Source: Marinifilum sp. D714
Lineage (GTDB): Bacteria; Bacteroidota; Bacteroidia; Bacteroidales; Marinifilaceae
Assembly (NCBI RefSeq): GCF_030851345.1
Contig: NZ_JALPNU010000003.1
Location: 124,001 to 188,000, forward strand
Direction: 5' to 3'
Length of the DNA: 64,000 bases
In this document: piece after piece, positions 47,129-56,310 of the stretch
How the letters are laid out: the number at the start of each line of letters is the position of its first letter
Numbering within the stretch: the stretch's first letter is position 1
Position numbers and translations under genes: made by a program
The notes under the pieces: generated by a model
Databases searched by the model: none
Told to the model about the DNA's origin: nothing
The model's input: only the letters and a program-made list of their open reading frames with translations

Positions 47129-48863
47129 TTGTTAATTGCAAATGTGTAGTTTCAAAAAACTGAGGCCCTAATTTCTTCAACACATCAGACACCAATTGAG
47201 AATTTCCATCAATTCCCAAAATTGCATACCCTTTATTGCCTCTTTGTCCTAATTTTAAATCGTTCACATTAATATTTCGAGATGCCAATGCAGATAATAG
47301 AATCAATAAAATACCGGAAGAATTGTTATGAATCGATAAGATCATCTGTTTACTGATAGCAATAGGTAAATTAACTCCATCCACTTCGATCAGGTAGTTC
47401 TTTCCTTTTTGAAGATCCGGAATATCAAACTTATCACATACATAAATTTCGAAAAAGTTATCTCCACCCGTTCCTTTTACAAATTCCACTGCTTCATTAA
47501 TAGATTTTTCTTTTCCTGATAAAGTTAGAAATGCAGTTGCCGTTCCATCGTTATTCGAATTTAGATAAGCGGTTTCAACATTAATTTCTTCAGAAGCCAA
47601 TGCATTAAAAATCATTGATAGAACACCTGGATTATCCTCATGATGAGAATACAATCCTTTTATTTTTTGATTTGTATTTTCAGGTAAAGAATTGCTAATT
47701 GTGATCGATTTATCCCCTTTTCTTATGCGAATAGCTTCAAAATCTCCCAATGAGGTAGCATTCTTATGATGTTCGAGAAAAGTACGGTATCCTCCTCCAA
47801 ACGAAAATTTAGGAATTCGCCTTTGCTTACGATCTTCGAATCTTAGATTTAGCATCTCTATTCCCAAATTCATTACCTTGTATTTTTCCTCTTTAAAACC
47901 TGAATTTCGCAATGGTCTTTTCTCAGGTATCGATTTGGAAAAACTTACATAATGTTTGTATCCTGCTTCATATGCATATTCAATTCCGGTTTGATAATGA
48001 TTACCCAAATTTTGAGTAGTATGAGTATCGGTACCCAAAGCAATAGGAATATCCAGTTGTTTCGCTCTTTTTAAGATTGACATATCAGGATAAATCCCAC
48101 AACCTTTATTGATACCAGCCAAATTCACATCAAGTGCCAAATTGTATTCACTAATCATTTCCAAAAGGAAGCGCATTCTTCTTGCAAGAATATGATCGGA
48201 AGTTTCAAGTTCCAACAATGGTTTTGGAATAGGCGCATACAACTTAGGCAAATCAAGATGACCAACAATTTGAATCATCTCCCAACTTGTATCTATCATT
48301 TCAATCAACTCCTCAATATATCCTAACCAATAATTCTCAACTCCTCCTCTTACCTCTATAAGCTTATCGGTCTCTTCCTGCGATCCGTCATAAGGTATCC
48401 CTTCTCTGGAAAAGTGCAAAGAACCAATCACAAAATCAGCACTTTGAGCTTGAAAAATCTTTGATCGATTCCACTGCATCCCTAAATTTGGTCCCAACCA
48501 TTCGAGTTCGATTCCATATCGAATTGAAATTTGATTACCATATTTTGCTTTAAGCGCATCTATTTTCTCGGGATAATGAAAATAAGCATTATCTCCTCGT
48601 ATGAATTTTACGCCCAAACGCTCTTCTGCAGCATATCTAAATCGTGTTAACCTTGGGGTATGAATAATAAATGAAATATTGGGGTGGGCCTTCTCAATTG
48701 CCATTTCGGTAATTTTCTCCAGCTCGTCCACACCATGTTTCACATGATCATTTCCTGTTCCAACGTGTATTCCGTGTGTTTCCCAAATAAAATATTCAGG
48801 ACTATTTGTGGTATTTAGTGGCATTTGTGTCATTTTGATTAATAGTCCAGTAAAATTAATCAT
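47115..48863 (-). CDS. PHP-domain phosphoesterase fused to two ACT-like domains
   Basis: The N-terminal part (about 25-330) is a PHP domain of the HisK/COG1387 type. Metal-site segments are THGIHVGTGNDH, FIIHTPR, VIGSLHFS, IVGHLDLPK and ALGTDTHTT. After a linker, two regulatory segments resemble ACT domains: HHEDNPGVLSMIFNALASEEINVE (about 420-443) and a second with NNSSGILLILLSALASRNINV. Family knowledge: PHP proteins of this group include histidinol phosphatases, and ACT domains usually sense amino acids. The fusion suggests an allosterically controlled phosphatase, but the substrate is unknown. The start may instead be the ATG at 48833 (MTQMPLN). It overlaps the next gene by 14 bp. Confidence 0.82.
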   Translation of the reverse strand: MINFTGLLIKMTQMPLNTTNSPEYFIWETHGIHVGTGNDHVKHGVDELEKITEMAIEKAHPNISFIIHTPRLTRFRYAAEERLGVKFIRGDNAYFHYPEKIDALKAKYGNQISIRYGIELEWLGPNLGMQWNRSKIFQAQSADFVIGSLHFSREGIPYDGSQEETDKLIEVRGGVENYWLGYIEELIEMIDTSWEMIQIVGHLDLPKLYAPIPKPLLELETSDHILARRMRFLLEMISEYNLALDVNLAGINKGCGIYPDMSILKRAKQLDIPIALGTDTHTTQNLGNHYQTGIEYAYEAGYKHYVSFSKSIPEKRPLRNSGFKEEKYKVMNLGIEMLNLRFEDRKQRRIPKFSFGGGYRTFLEHHKNATSLGDFEAIRIRKGDKSITISNSLPENTNQKIKGLYSHHEDNPGVLSMIFNALASEEINVETAYLNSNNDGTATAFLTLSGKEKSINEAVEFVKGTGGDNFFEIYVCDKFDIPDLQKGKNYLIEVDGVNLPIAISKQMILSIHNNSSGILLILLSALASRNINVNDLKLGQRGNKGYAILGIDGNSQLVSDVLKKLGPQFFETTHLQLTSEGI

Positions 48864-48901
48864 TTGATTAGGATTTGAAAGCAGATTAAAACAGAATGCA
48901 T

Positions 48902-48935
48902 AAAAAACCCGCCTTCCATTATATGGGAGACGGGC
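48902..48935 (-). terminator. Terminator of the RND efflux operon
   Basis: On the minus strand, CCCGTCTCCCAT (about 48922-48934) pairs with ATGGAAGGCGGG (48908-48919) with two mismatches and reads into TTTTTT. It lies about 100 bp past the stop of the DUF6268-like gene and before the PHP-ACT gene. Confidence 0.75.
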
Positions 48936-48938
48936 TAA

Positions 48939-48965
48939 CCAGAGTACCCACTACAATAACTCTGG
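48939..48965 (-). other. Second hairpin just upstream of the terminator
   Basis: CCAGAGT (48939-48945) pairs with ACTCTGG (48959-48965) around a loop of about 13 bases, directly before the terminator stem. It could be part of a small 3'-UTR RNA or an extended terminator, and no function is assigned. Confidence 0.4.
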
Positions 48966-49035
48966 CTTATCAAACAAGAATTTGAAAAATCGAATACTAA
49001 CATTTTTTTGAAACCAATTTCCTGTTTTATATTTT

Positions 49036-49908
49036 TTACAAACCAATGGAAACTCCAACCTTCATGAACCAGTCATTATCTAAATCAAATTTCATAATGC
49101 TATCTCTATCATCCAGAAACTCAAATCGTCTGTTAAAGGTAAATCCAGAACTTAGCTTAAGATTTATCATCTTATAAAGTTTTTGATTTACCAGCAAACC
49201 ACCACCCATATTCATGATTCGAACATTATCCATTTTCTTTTCTTCATTGTATAATATTTTGCTTAGTGTATAGTTGTCTCCTACCATTGTTAAATTGGTT
49301 CCAATCTCTGTATTCTTTCCCACTTTGTATTTGATCTGAAATCTTGGGAAACCTAGATTAAATGACCATTTTTCCTTGTATTTCCACATTAAACTAAACA
49401 TGGGTAAAGGTGCTGGTATTCCTGTAGTCTCTGAATACATGGCTCCAATTTGAAGATTCATATTGGGATTTACTTTTTTTATAAACATTAACATCCCCAT
49501 TAATCGAACATCTTTCCATTGAACTGAAGAAGTTAAATTCGATGAAATCTTCGGGGAGACCATCCCCATCAGGGCCCAATTGTTTTTTAATTTCCTCATA
49601 TATCCTACCGAATAGGATATTGTGTGAAAACGCTCTAACTCGTCTAAATTTGCATCAACAAACGGGTAATCGATATTTGTTTGAGCATATTCAAATTTGC
49701 TTATCAACAAACTTCCCTCTTTCTTTAAGCTTAAAGGCATGGCAAACCTGATACTATACTTATCAAACCTTACACTATTGGCTGAATTGTCACTTCCAAG
49801 TCTGACAAAATCAACACCCGCCAATTCTTTTTCCATTTGTGCATGTACTGATGAGGAAATAAGAAGAGTAAAAAGAAGTATAACGATTTTCCTTTGCTTT
49901 CGATCCAT
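49036..49908 (-). CDS. Predicted outer-membrane beta-barrel protein (DUF6268-like)
   Basis: The 290-residue protein has a signal peptide (ending SVHAQ) and alternating strands rich in aromatic residues, ending in a typical outer-membrane strand (WFMKVGVSIGL). It resembles the DUF6268 beta-barrel family of Bacteroidota. That assignment is from memory of the pattern and moderately sure. It is the last gene of the RND efflux operon, 26 bp after the TolC-like gene, which suggests an accessory role in the efflux complex or envelope. Confidence 0.72.
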   Translation of the reverse strand: MDRKQRKIVILLFTLLISSSVHAQMEKELAGVDFVRLGSDNSANSVRFDKYSIRFAMPLSLKKEGSLLISKFEYAQTNIDYPFVDANLDELERFHTISYSVGYMRKLKNNWALMGMVSPKISSNLTSSVQWKDVRLMGMLMFIKKVNPNMNLQIGAMYSETTGIPAPLPMFSLMWKYKEKWSFNLGFPRFQIKYKVGKNTEIGTNLTMVGDNYTLSKILYNEEKKMDNVRIMNMGGGLLVNQKLYKMINLKLSSGFTFNRRFEFLDDRDSIMKFDLDNDWFMKVGVSIGL

Positions 49909-49934
49909 ATAATTCTCCTGGATTAAATCCTATT

Positions 49935-51182
49935 CTATTGCTCTAGCAACACTCCACTAACTATTTTAATATTTAATTCTGACAGCTTTGCATTATAACC
50001 CGCAGCTGCCTTATTATTTTTAGCTTCTACTAAATTTAGCTGTGCCTCGCGAAAGCTTGTTGATGTTACTTGCCCCAAGTGATAATATTCCTTGGTCTGT
50101 TCAAAATTTAAACTTGCTGCATTCAATGCATCTTCTTCCAAAGCCAAAACTTTAAGATTATATTGGTAATCCGCATAAGCATTTATTAGGTCTTTTTCTA
50201 ACTTCAATTTTTTATCCTGTAACTCAAATTCTGTAATTTGCTTTTGAATTTTAGCATTCGCAACCTCCGTTTTTTTCCTCTTTCCATCAAAAATATTGAA
50301 ACTCAAAGTCAATCCCCCGGTTAATTGAGTATGCGAATTTGTTCCCATTATTTCATTTTCATAATAAGAGTATGAGGATTTTAAGCTTAGTGATGGCAAT
50401 TGCCCTGATTTTGCCTTCTTTACGGCAATTTCATCTTCACGTAATTCCCTTGTTTTAAGTAGATATTCCGCATTTTCTTCCAAGGTCTTACGCTTCAATT
50501 CCATCATGTTGAATTCTTGAAAATTAGAAGCGTCCTTTATCAACTGTATTTTGGTTTCGGCACTTCGCCCCAATAAAACATTCATCTCTCTAATTGCTTC
50601 CTCATAGCTTTGTTGTGACTTCAAGTACACACTACTATCACGATTAAAATCCACCTTTGCATTCAGAACTTCCAGCTTATTAATATTTCCGAATTCATAT
50701 TCTGATTCGTTTCGTAGCAATCGCTCTTTGGATATCTGCAAATTTTCAGAGGCCACATCCAATTCATCATAGGCTTTACTTAATTGATAGAAACCAGAAA
50801 TAACATTGGTAATTGTATTCTCAATATTGAATCGTTCAGTCAATTCCGCTTGCTGCTTTCGAAAATTCAAAATTTTGTAGGTGTATCTTGCTCCCAAACC
50901 ATTAAATAAGGTATATGAGAAATTTAAAGCTCCTGAAGAGTAGATTTTATCCTCATTGTGTTCAGAGTAATTTACACCTCCACTGGCATTTAGTGAAGGC
51001 AGTAAGCCGGCATTACCTTTTGTAGCATTATTAGCTGAAACCTCAGCCTGGTTTTTCGCAACTTTTATATTCAAATTGTTTTCTAAAGCCATTGCTACAG
51101 CAGTCTCTAGTGTCAAAGCCTCTTGAGCCGATAATGGAGCAGATAACAACAGAAATCCTATTAATACTCTTATCTTTTTCAT
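49935..51182 (-). CDS. TolC-family outer-membrane efflux protein
   Basis: This 415-residue outer-membrane channel has a signal peptide (ending PLSAQ) and two TolC repeats made of long helices: ALTLETAVAMALENNLNIKVAKNQ near the start, and SFREAQLNLVEAKNNKAAAGYNAKLSELNI near the end. It would form the exit duct for the RND pump and adaptor encoded upstream. It follows the DUF2141 gene after a 150-bp gap with no terminator. Confidence 0.92.
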   Translation of the reverse strand: MKKIRVLIGFLLLSAPLSAQEALTLETAVAMALENNLNIKVAKNQAEVSANNATKGNAGLLPSLNASGGVNYSEHNEDKIYSSGALNFSYTLFNGLGARYTYKILNFRKQQAELTERFNIENTITNVISGFYQLSKAYDELDVASENLQISKERLLRNESEYEFGNINKLEVLNAKVDFNRDSSVYLKSQQSYEEAIREMNVLLGRSAETKIQLIKDASNFQEFNMMELKRKTLEENAEYLLKTRELREDEIAVKKAKSGQLPSLSLKSSYSYYENEIMGTNSHTQLTGGLTLSFNIFDGKRKKTEVANAKIQKQITEFELQDKKLKLEKDLINAYADYQYNLKVLALEEDALNAASLNFEQTKEYYHLGQVTSTSFREAQLNLVEAKNNKAAAGYNAKLSELNIKIVSGVLLEQ

Positions 51183-51332
51183 TTGTTAATAATTTAATTT
51201 TTAATTATCCTGCTACTAAACAACAACAAAGAATTTGTCAGTAACATCAGATTAAGTAATTACCTAACGAAACAGAAACACAACTATAATTGCGCTGAAT
51301 AAATCAAAAAAACAAAACCAAGAATTTAAATT

Positions 51333-51755
51333 TTATAATTCGATTTTCTTAACAACATCTTCATTCTGAACTTTGAATTTTGCAGTCTGAAATTTTGGAG
51401 GGCCAAAGAATCCCCTGACATTATTGGAAACACCTACTCTTTCCATGGGTCTCCCTTTACTATTACGGTCTAACTTGTTATTACCATTTTCATCATGAAA
51501 ACAGATGATGGCGTACGTTCCTGCCTTTATCCTTTCAAAACTTACATTTGCTTTGCGATTCTCAATTGTTACTTTTTTTCGAATACATGGATTTTTAAGA
51601 TAATTATCAGTATTACTATAAAGTGCTACGATTACTTGTCCATTGTCTGATTTCAATCCGGAAACCTGGACCTTTATAGATTTTTCATTTTCTTGAGCAA
51701 ATGTGTTGCTAATAAAAAGCAAACATGTTATAGCTGTAATTACTAATACTTTCAT
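51333..51755 (-). CDS. DUF2141-family secreted protein
   Basis: The 140-residue protein has a signal peptide (ending NTFAQ) and a beta-sandwich domain. Its GQVIVALYSNTDNYL, AGTYAIICFHDENGNNKLD and MERVGVSNNVRGFFGPPKF match the DUF2141 family, whose function is unknown. The DENGNNKLDRN stretch resembles a calcium-binding loop. It is encoded between the RND pump and TolC genes, so it is probably periplasmic or outer-membrane associated and linked to the efflux system. Confidence 0.85.
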   Translation of the reverse strand: MKVLVITAITCLLFISNTFAQENEKSIKVQVSGLKSDNGQVIVALYSNTDNYLKNPCIRKKVTIENRKANVSFERIKAGTYAIICFHDENGNNKLDRNSKGRPMERVGVSNNVRGFFGPPKFQTAKFKVQNEDVVKKIEL

Positions 51756-51823
51756 CTTGTAAATTTTTCAAGTTTAAGACTAAATGAAATTTATCACCTC
51801 TATGTTTCTTTGCAGGACTGGAA

Positions 51824-54800
51824 CTATTGCCTAACGACTGGCTCAATACTTTCTCGTGTTGGCATTATGCCTGTAGTTATATATTTCCATCTGCATTTTA
51901 TTGAATTAACTACAATTAAAAGTACTGGCAATACAATCAGGTTTAATAGGGTTGCGACCATCAATCCATAAGCCATAGATATTGCCATAGGAATTACCAT
52001 TTTAGCTTCAGGTTGGTTGGATGCAATCAAAGGAGTTATACCAACTATGGTTGTTAATGAAGTCAGGATTATTGGTCTGAATCGTGACAAAGCAGTCTCC
52101 TTAAGAGCTAGCATAAATTCTGTTCCCAATTTTAGCTTCTCATTAAATGTGCTTATCAAAACAATAGAATCATTAACCATTACCCCCATCAATGCAACCA
52201 TTCCAAGGTAAGAAGGCATATCTAAAGCTACTCCGTGCAACCAGTGTCCCCAACCTACACCAATAAATCCAAATGGGATTAAAATAAACACCAACAAGGT
52301 TTGTGTATATGATTTAAATGTGAAAATTACAATTGAAAACAACAGTATCAGAATTACCGGTGCAATCATGATTCCAGAGTCTTTTGCTTTCCCCATTTCT
52401 TCTGCATGACCACCATAACGAATTCTAAGTCCTGAATATTTGTTCATTAGTTCAGGTAATATCACATCATCAATCTCACTATTGATTTCAGTCATATTTA
52501 CCTTTGCATTTGCAGCATCAGCCTCAATGGTAATTTCTCTCTGACCACCCAAGTGATTTACCTGCACAAGGTTTCGCTCAAATTCTATATTTGCGATATC
52601 CTTCAAATAATATTCTCCACCATCGCTGGTTCTGATTCTCATATTCTCAAGATTTCCTATTGATGAACGTTCAGATTTTTCATATCTAACCCAAACCCTC
52701 ACCTCATCAATTCCTCGTTGCAATCTTTGAACTTCTTTTCCATAAAATCCAGAACGAACCTGGGAAGTAATTTCACTTAGGTTTAAACCCAATTTGTAAG
52801 CACTTTCCTTCAGAGTTAATTTCACCTCACGCATTCCAAGCTGGTCGTTATCCATCACATTTGTAAGTCCTTCCAATTTATTAAGCCTTGCCTTAAATTC
52901 ATTCTTTGCAGCATACAAATCATCTAGATTACTACTTTGTAATGAAACCTTTACCGCTTTTCCAAATCGATTTTCCTGTACATAATTTATTCTTTCAGCC
53001 TGTGGAATCTCTCCTACCATTTGCTTCAGCTCTTCATTGAACTCTGAGGATAAAAAGTCTCTATGCTCAGTACTTAGCAAATAAATCGTTAACACAGCAT
53101 AATTTGTAGAAGTAACATCTATAGCTGTATATGTAATAATTGACTCTCCTGTAGCGCTCTTTTCTTTCCATTTTTCACCCAATTCAATGGCTGCATTCTC
53201 AATCTTTGTAATGTAATGAAGAGTTTCAGATTCTGGTGTTCCTGCTGGCATATCCAACTGAACGGTAGCATAGTTACTATTATCAACCGAGCTATCACCT
53301 GTTCTGATAATTCCTCCCAGTAAACCACCAATGGTTACAAAGAAAAGCCCTATGGTTAAGCCAATGGTAACCAGCTTATTGTTTAGGCTAAAATTCAATA
53401 AGGGTTCGAAGGTATGTTTACGAAGTTTTAGTATTGTCGAGCTCGACAGCTTCTCCAATTTCGATTCCTTTTTACCTCTCTTCAGTGCTTTGGAGTGAAC
53501 AGCATGAGCCGGGAGAATAAAGAATGCTTCCACCAAAGAAAAAAACAGCGCAAATATGACTACAAAAGCCAAATCTCTAAAAAATTCTCCAATCACACTA
53601 TCAATAAAAAAGAAAGAAATAAAAGCTACAATCGTTGTTAATACCGCTGAAAATACTGCAGGCAAAACCTCCATTGTACCGTCAATTCCTGCTTGTAATG
53701 CCGATTTCCCTTTCTCAAAGTGCTGATAAATATTTTCACAAATCACAATTCCATCATCCACAAGGATACCAATCACGATAATCATACCAAACAGTGATAG
53801 CCTGTTTAGAGTAAGACCATACATGCCTGCAATCATAAACATTCCCATAAATGAAATTGGAATTCCCAGGGCGACCCAAAATGACAATCTATGATTAAGA
53901 AAGAGAGACAAAAACAATAAGACAAGTAAAAATCCAATAATACCGTTATTCGCAAGAATATTCTGCATCACTTTTATCGAAACTGAATTGTCATATAGCA
54001 ATTCAAGCTTTACTGTTTCCTTAGAATCATTAAACTCTTTTATATAAGTATTAATTACATCGGAAATATAAAGAATATCCTCACGTGAAGTTTGTGTTAT
54101 TGATATCTTTATTGCCGAATTACCATTAACATAAGTTCGATTAGGATCTTCAGACCAACGATCGATCACCTTAGCAACATCGCTCAAGTAAACCGTTCCT
54201 CCTTTCGACTGAGATCTAACTACAATATCATTAAATCCTTCGGCATAATATTCCTTCTCTCGAACACGAATTCTCAGTTCTTCATCTTCACCACGAATGG
54301 TTCCTCCTGTAAGTTCAATATTTGCATTACCAACTGCCGAATAAATTTCATTAATACTGACATTATAGGCCTTCAATGCATCTTCGTTTACACTGATTTC
54401 AATTTCTTCATAAGGAAAACCACTTAAAGTAACTTTTGAGATTCCATCCATTGCGCGAAGATCATTCTCAATTTCCCTTGCATACTTTTTTAAGTCTCGT
54501 AGGCTTAAATCCCCATTTAATGCCATGGAAACTGCCAAAACTGTAAACTCACGTTTTTCCGTACTAATATTTTCCACACCCACAGGAAAAGAACTAATGC
54601 CATCCACAGCATTTTTTACATCCTGCAATGCAACGTTCGCATCATATCCTGTTTCCAAGTCAATAGTTACCGTACAGAAGTTTTCCTTCGATGAGGAAGT
54701 GATTTTCTCTATTCCGCTAATTCCTTTAATGTTATCCTCTATTTTTAAGGTAACACCCTTTTCTACTTCCTCAGGCGAAGCGCCCGGGTAGGATGCGGTC

Positions 54801-54943
54801 ACGGTTAACATTCCCGGATCTATTTGAGGCATCACAGAAGAATTTAAGGAGAAGACACCAAAAATTCCCAGTAAGATAAATACACCTGCCAATAAATTTC
54901 CAGCAAAGGGATATTTGATAAAGTATTGTACCAATGATTTCAT
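51824..54943 (-). CDS. RND-family efflux transporter permease (AcrB-like)
   Basis: This 1039-residue inner-membrane, proton-driven pump has twelve membrane segments in the usual pattern: one N-terminal (FAGNLLAGVFILLGIFGVF), six in the middle (about 335-540) including VIGILVDDGIVICENIYQH with the conserved acidic pair, and the rest at the C-terminus (about 865-1020). Two large periplasmic loops include PGASPEEVEKGVTLKIED. It belongs to the multidrug or lipid-type HAE group, not heavy-metal CzcA (no DFG-type metal motif seen). It is followed by the DUF2141 and TolC genes and preceded by the adaptor gene (29 bp). Confidence 0.94.
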   Translation of the reverse strand: MKSLVQYFIKYPFAGNLLAGVFILLGIFGVFSLNSSVMPQIDPGMLTVTASYPGASPEEVEKGVTLKIEDNIKGISGIEKITSSSKENFCTVTIDLETGYDANVALQDVKNAVDGISSFPVGVENISTEKREFTVLAVSMALNGDLSLRDLKKYAREIENDLRAMDGISKVTLSGFPYEEIEISVNEDALKAYNVSINEIYSAVGNANIELTGGTIRGEDEELRIRVREKEYYAEGFNDIVVRSQSKGGTVYLSDVAKVIDRWSEDPNRTYVNGNSAIKISITQTSREDILYISDVINTYIKEFNDSKETVKLELLYDNSVSIKVMQNILANNGIIGFLLVLLFLSLFLNHRLSFWVALGIPISFMGMFMIAGMYGLTLNRLSLFGMIIVIGILVDDGIVICENIYQHFEKGKSALQAGIDGTMEVLPAVFSAVLTTIVAFISFFFIDSVIGEFFRDLAFVVIFALFFSLVEAFFILPAHAVHSKALKRGKKESKLEKLSSSTILKLRKHTFEPLLNFSLNNKLVTIGLTIGLFFVTIGGLLGGIIRTGDSSVDNSNYATVQLDMPAGTPESETLHYITKIENAAIELGEKWKEKSATGESIITYTAIDVTSTNYAVLTIYLLSTEHRDFLSSEFNEELKQMVGEIPQAERINYVQENRFGKAVKVSLQSSNLDDLYAAKNEFKARLNKLEGLTNVMDNDQLGMREVKLTLKESAYKLGLNLSEITSQVRSGFYGKEVQRLQRGIDEVRVWVRYEKSERSSIGNLENMRIRTSDGGEYYLKDIANIEFERNLVQVNHLGGQREITIEADAANAKVNMTEINSEIDDVILPELMNKYSGLRIRYGGHAEEMGKAKDSGIMIAPVILILLFSIVIFTFKSYTQTLLVFILIPFGFIGVGWGHWLHGVALDMPSYLGMVALMGVMVNDSIVLISTFNEKLKLGTEFMLALKETALSRFRPIILTSLTTIVGITPLIASNQPEAKMVIPMAISMAYGLMVATLLNLIVLPVLLIVVNSIKCRWKYITTGIMPTRESIEPVVRQ

Positions 54944-54972
54944 ACTTGTTTTCGCTTAATCGTTTGTGATTA

Positions 54973-56088
54973 CTATTGCATATTCTTAACAGGGTCGACT
55001 ATTAATCCCTCGTGAATGGCAAATATTTTTAAGGCCAGCAAGCTTCCGTTTGGTAATCCCTCGATGATTACTGTATTCTCTTTTCTTTGAATCACATTAA
55101 CCTCCTGTAGATGAACCTTTTTATCATTTACAATAAAAACATGTTTTGAATCGGCAAGTAGTCTTCTTGGTATTTCAATCCCAAGTACATTATGAACCAA
55201 AGAAATATCAGCGTTTAAAAACATAGACTCTTTTAATCCTTTTCCTGAAACTGAAATGTATACGTTCACCATTTGGGTTTTGTCGTCAATTTTATTGCTG
55301 ATGCGTCTAACTTTACCATTCCATTTTTGTCCCGTTGCATTCGAGTACAATTTCACTTCATTTCCTACTTCTATGCCATCCAGGTTATTTAAGTCTACAC
55401 CTACCACCAAATCGAAAACATTGGTATTAACAAATTCACCAAGCTTTTGTCCCGACATAACTAAGGTTCCAGGCCTAATATTCGATTCAATAACCTCACC
55501 AGCAAAAGGTGCACTAATATTATATTTTCTTAACTGTTCTTCTTGGCTTTTCAAGTTGTAATAATCGGAATAAACACTTTTTCCTGCCAGGTAGTATTTC
55601 TCTTTTTCGTTAAATGGTTCTGGAATTGGACTTATAAATCTTTCAACATCAAAATTTTTTAAATACTGTTCCCATACCGAATAACTATCCGGATAATCAT
55701 ATTTTAAATCAGGAAGGATATTCGCAATTTTATTCATAAAGCTGCTTCGCTTCGAAAAAACTTCCGATTCAAACTTGTCTTTATTAATCGATAAAAGTGT
55801 TTCTCCTGCGGAAAACTGAATTCCTTCCAAAAATGCTTTGTTGGAGCTTTCCAAAATCCCACTCACCTCGGCATATACTTCCATTTTGGAATAAGCCTCA
55901 AGCTTACCCACCACTGAAAGGTGAAGATCCAATTCTTTATTTTGAACTTCCTGTACCGGAAGAACGATTTCTTTTGCTACAGTTTCCTTTTCTTTAGGAG
56001 CTTTTTTCATTCCAGCAAATAAAAAGCTTAAAGCGATACAAGCTATGATCACTAAAATGCCCAGAAGAATACTCTTTCTTTTCAACAT
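54973..56088 (-). CDS. RND efflux periplasmic adaptor (HlyD/MFP family)
   Basis: The 371-residue membrane-fusion protein has one N-terminal hydrophobic anchor (about 9-26), then a barrel/lipoyl half (LHLSVVGKLEAYSKMEVYAEVSG). A short helical hairpin follows (about 105-190), then the second lipoyl half (YNISAPFAGEVIESNIRPGTLV) and a beta-barrel with GNEVKLYSNATGQKWNGKVRRIS. It is the first gene of the five-gene RND operon and faces the LytS/LytTR pair across a 222-bp gap. Confidence 0.92.
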   Translation of the reverse strand: MLKRKSILLGILVIIACIALSFLFAGMKKAPKEKETVAKEIVLPVQEVQNKELDLHLSVVGKLEAYSKMEVYAEVSGILESSNKAFLEGIQFSAGETLLSINKDKFESEVFSKRSSFMNKIANILPDLKYDYPDSYSVWEQYLKNFDVERFISPIPEPFNEKEKYYLAGKSVYSDYYNLKSQEEQLRKYNISAPFAGEVIESNIRPGTLVMSGQKLGEFVNTNVFDLVVGVDLNNLDGIEVGNEVKLYSNATGQKWNGKVRRISNKIDDKTQMVNVYISVSGKGLKESMFLNADISLVHNVLGIEIPRRLLADSKHVFIVNDKKVHLQEVNVIQRKENTVIIEGLPNGSLLALKIFAIHEGLIVDPVKNMQ

Positions 56089-56231
56089 GATTGATTGCTT
56101 TTAAATTTTGCTACAATCATATCCATAAATTATCTTGATTTTAAATCTAATCGACCAACAGGTGCCATTAAGTGGCGATAGATTCATGTTTGTAGATATT
56201 ATTGGTTAAATTCGAATTTGCATGTGTTTAC

Positions 56232-56254
56232 CGACGACTCTATCGAGTTTGTCG
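56232..56254. promoter_or_regulatory. Imperfect dyad upstream of the LytS/LytTR pair, possible operator
   Basis: CGAC-G-ACTC (56232-56240) faces GAGT-TT-GTCG (about 56245-56254) around TATC. It lies in the 222-bp divergent region, 57 bp before the kinase ATG. It could be bound by the LytTR regulator or form a leader hairpin, and no copy was found elsewhere in the window to support either. Confidence 0.35.
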
Positions 56255-56310
56255 ATATTTTATGCAGACGAGAATTTTTATGCATTCATTAGATGAAAAT
56301 TTAATTTTAA

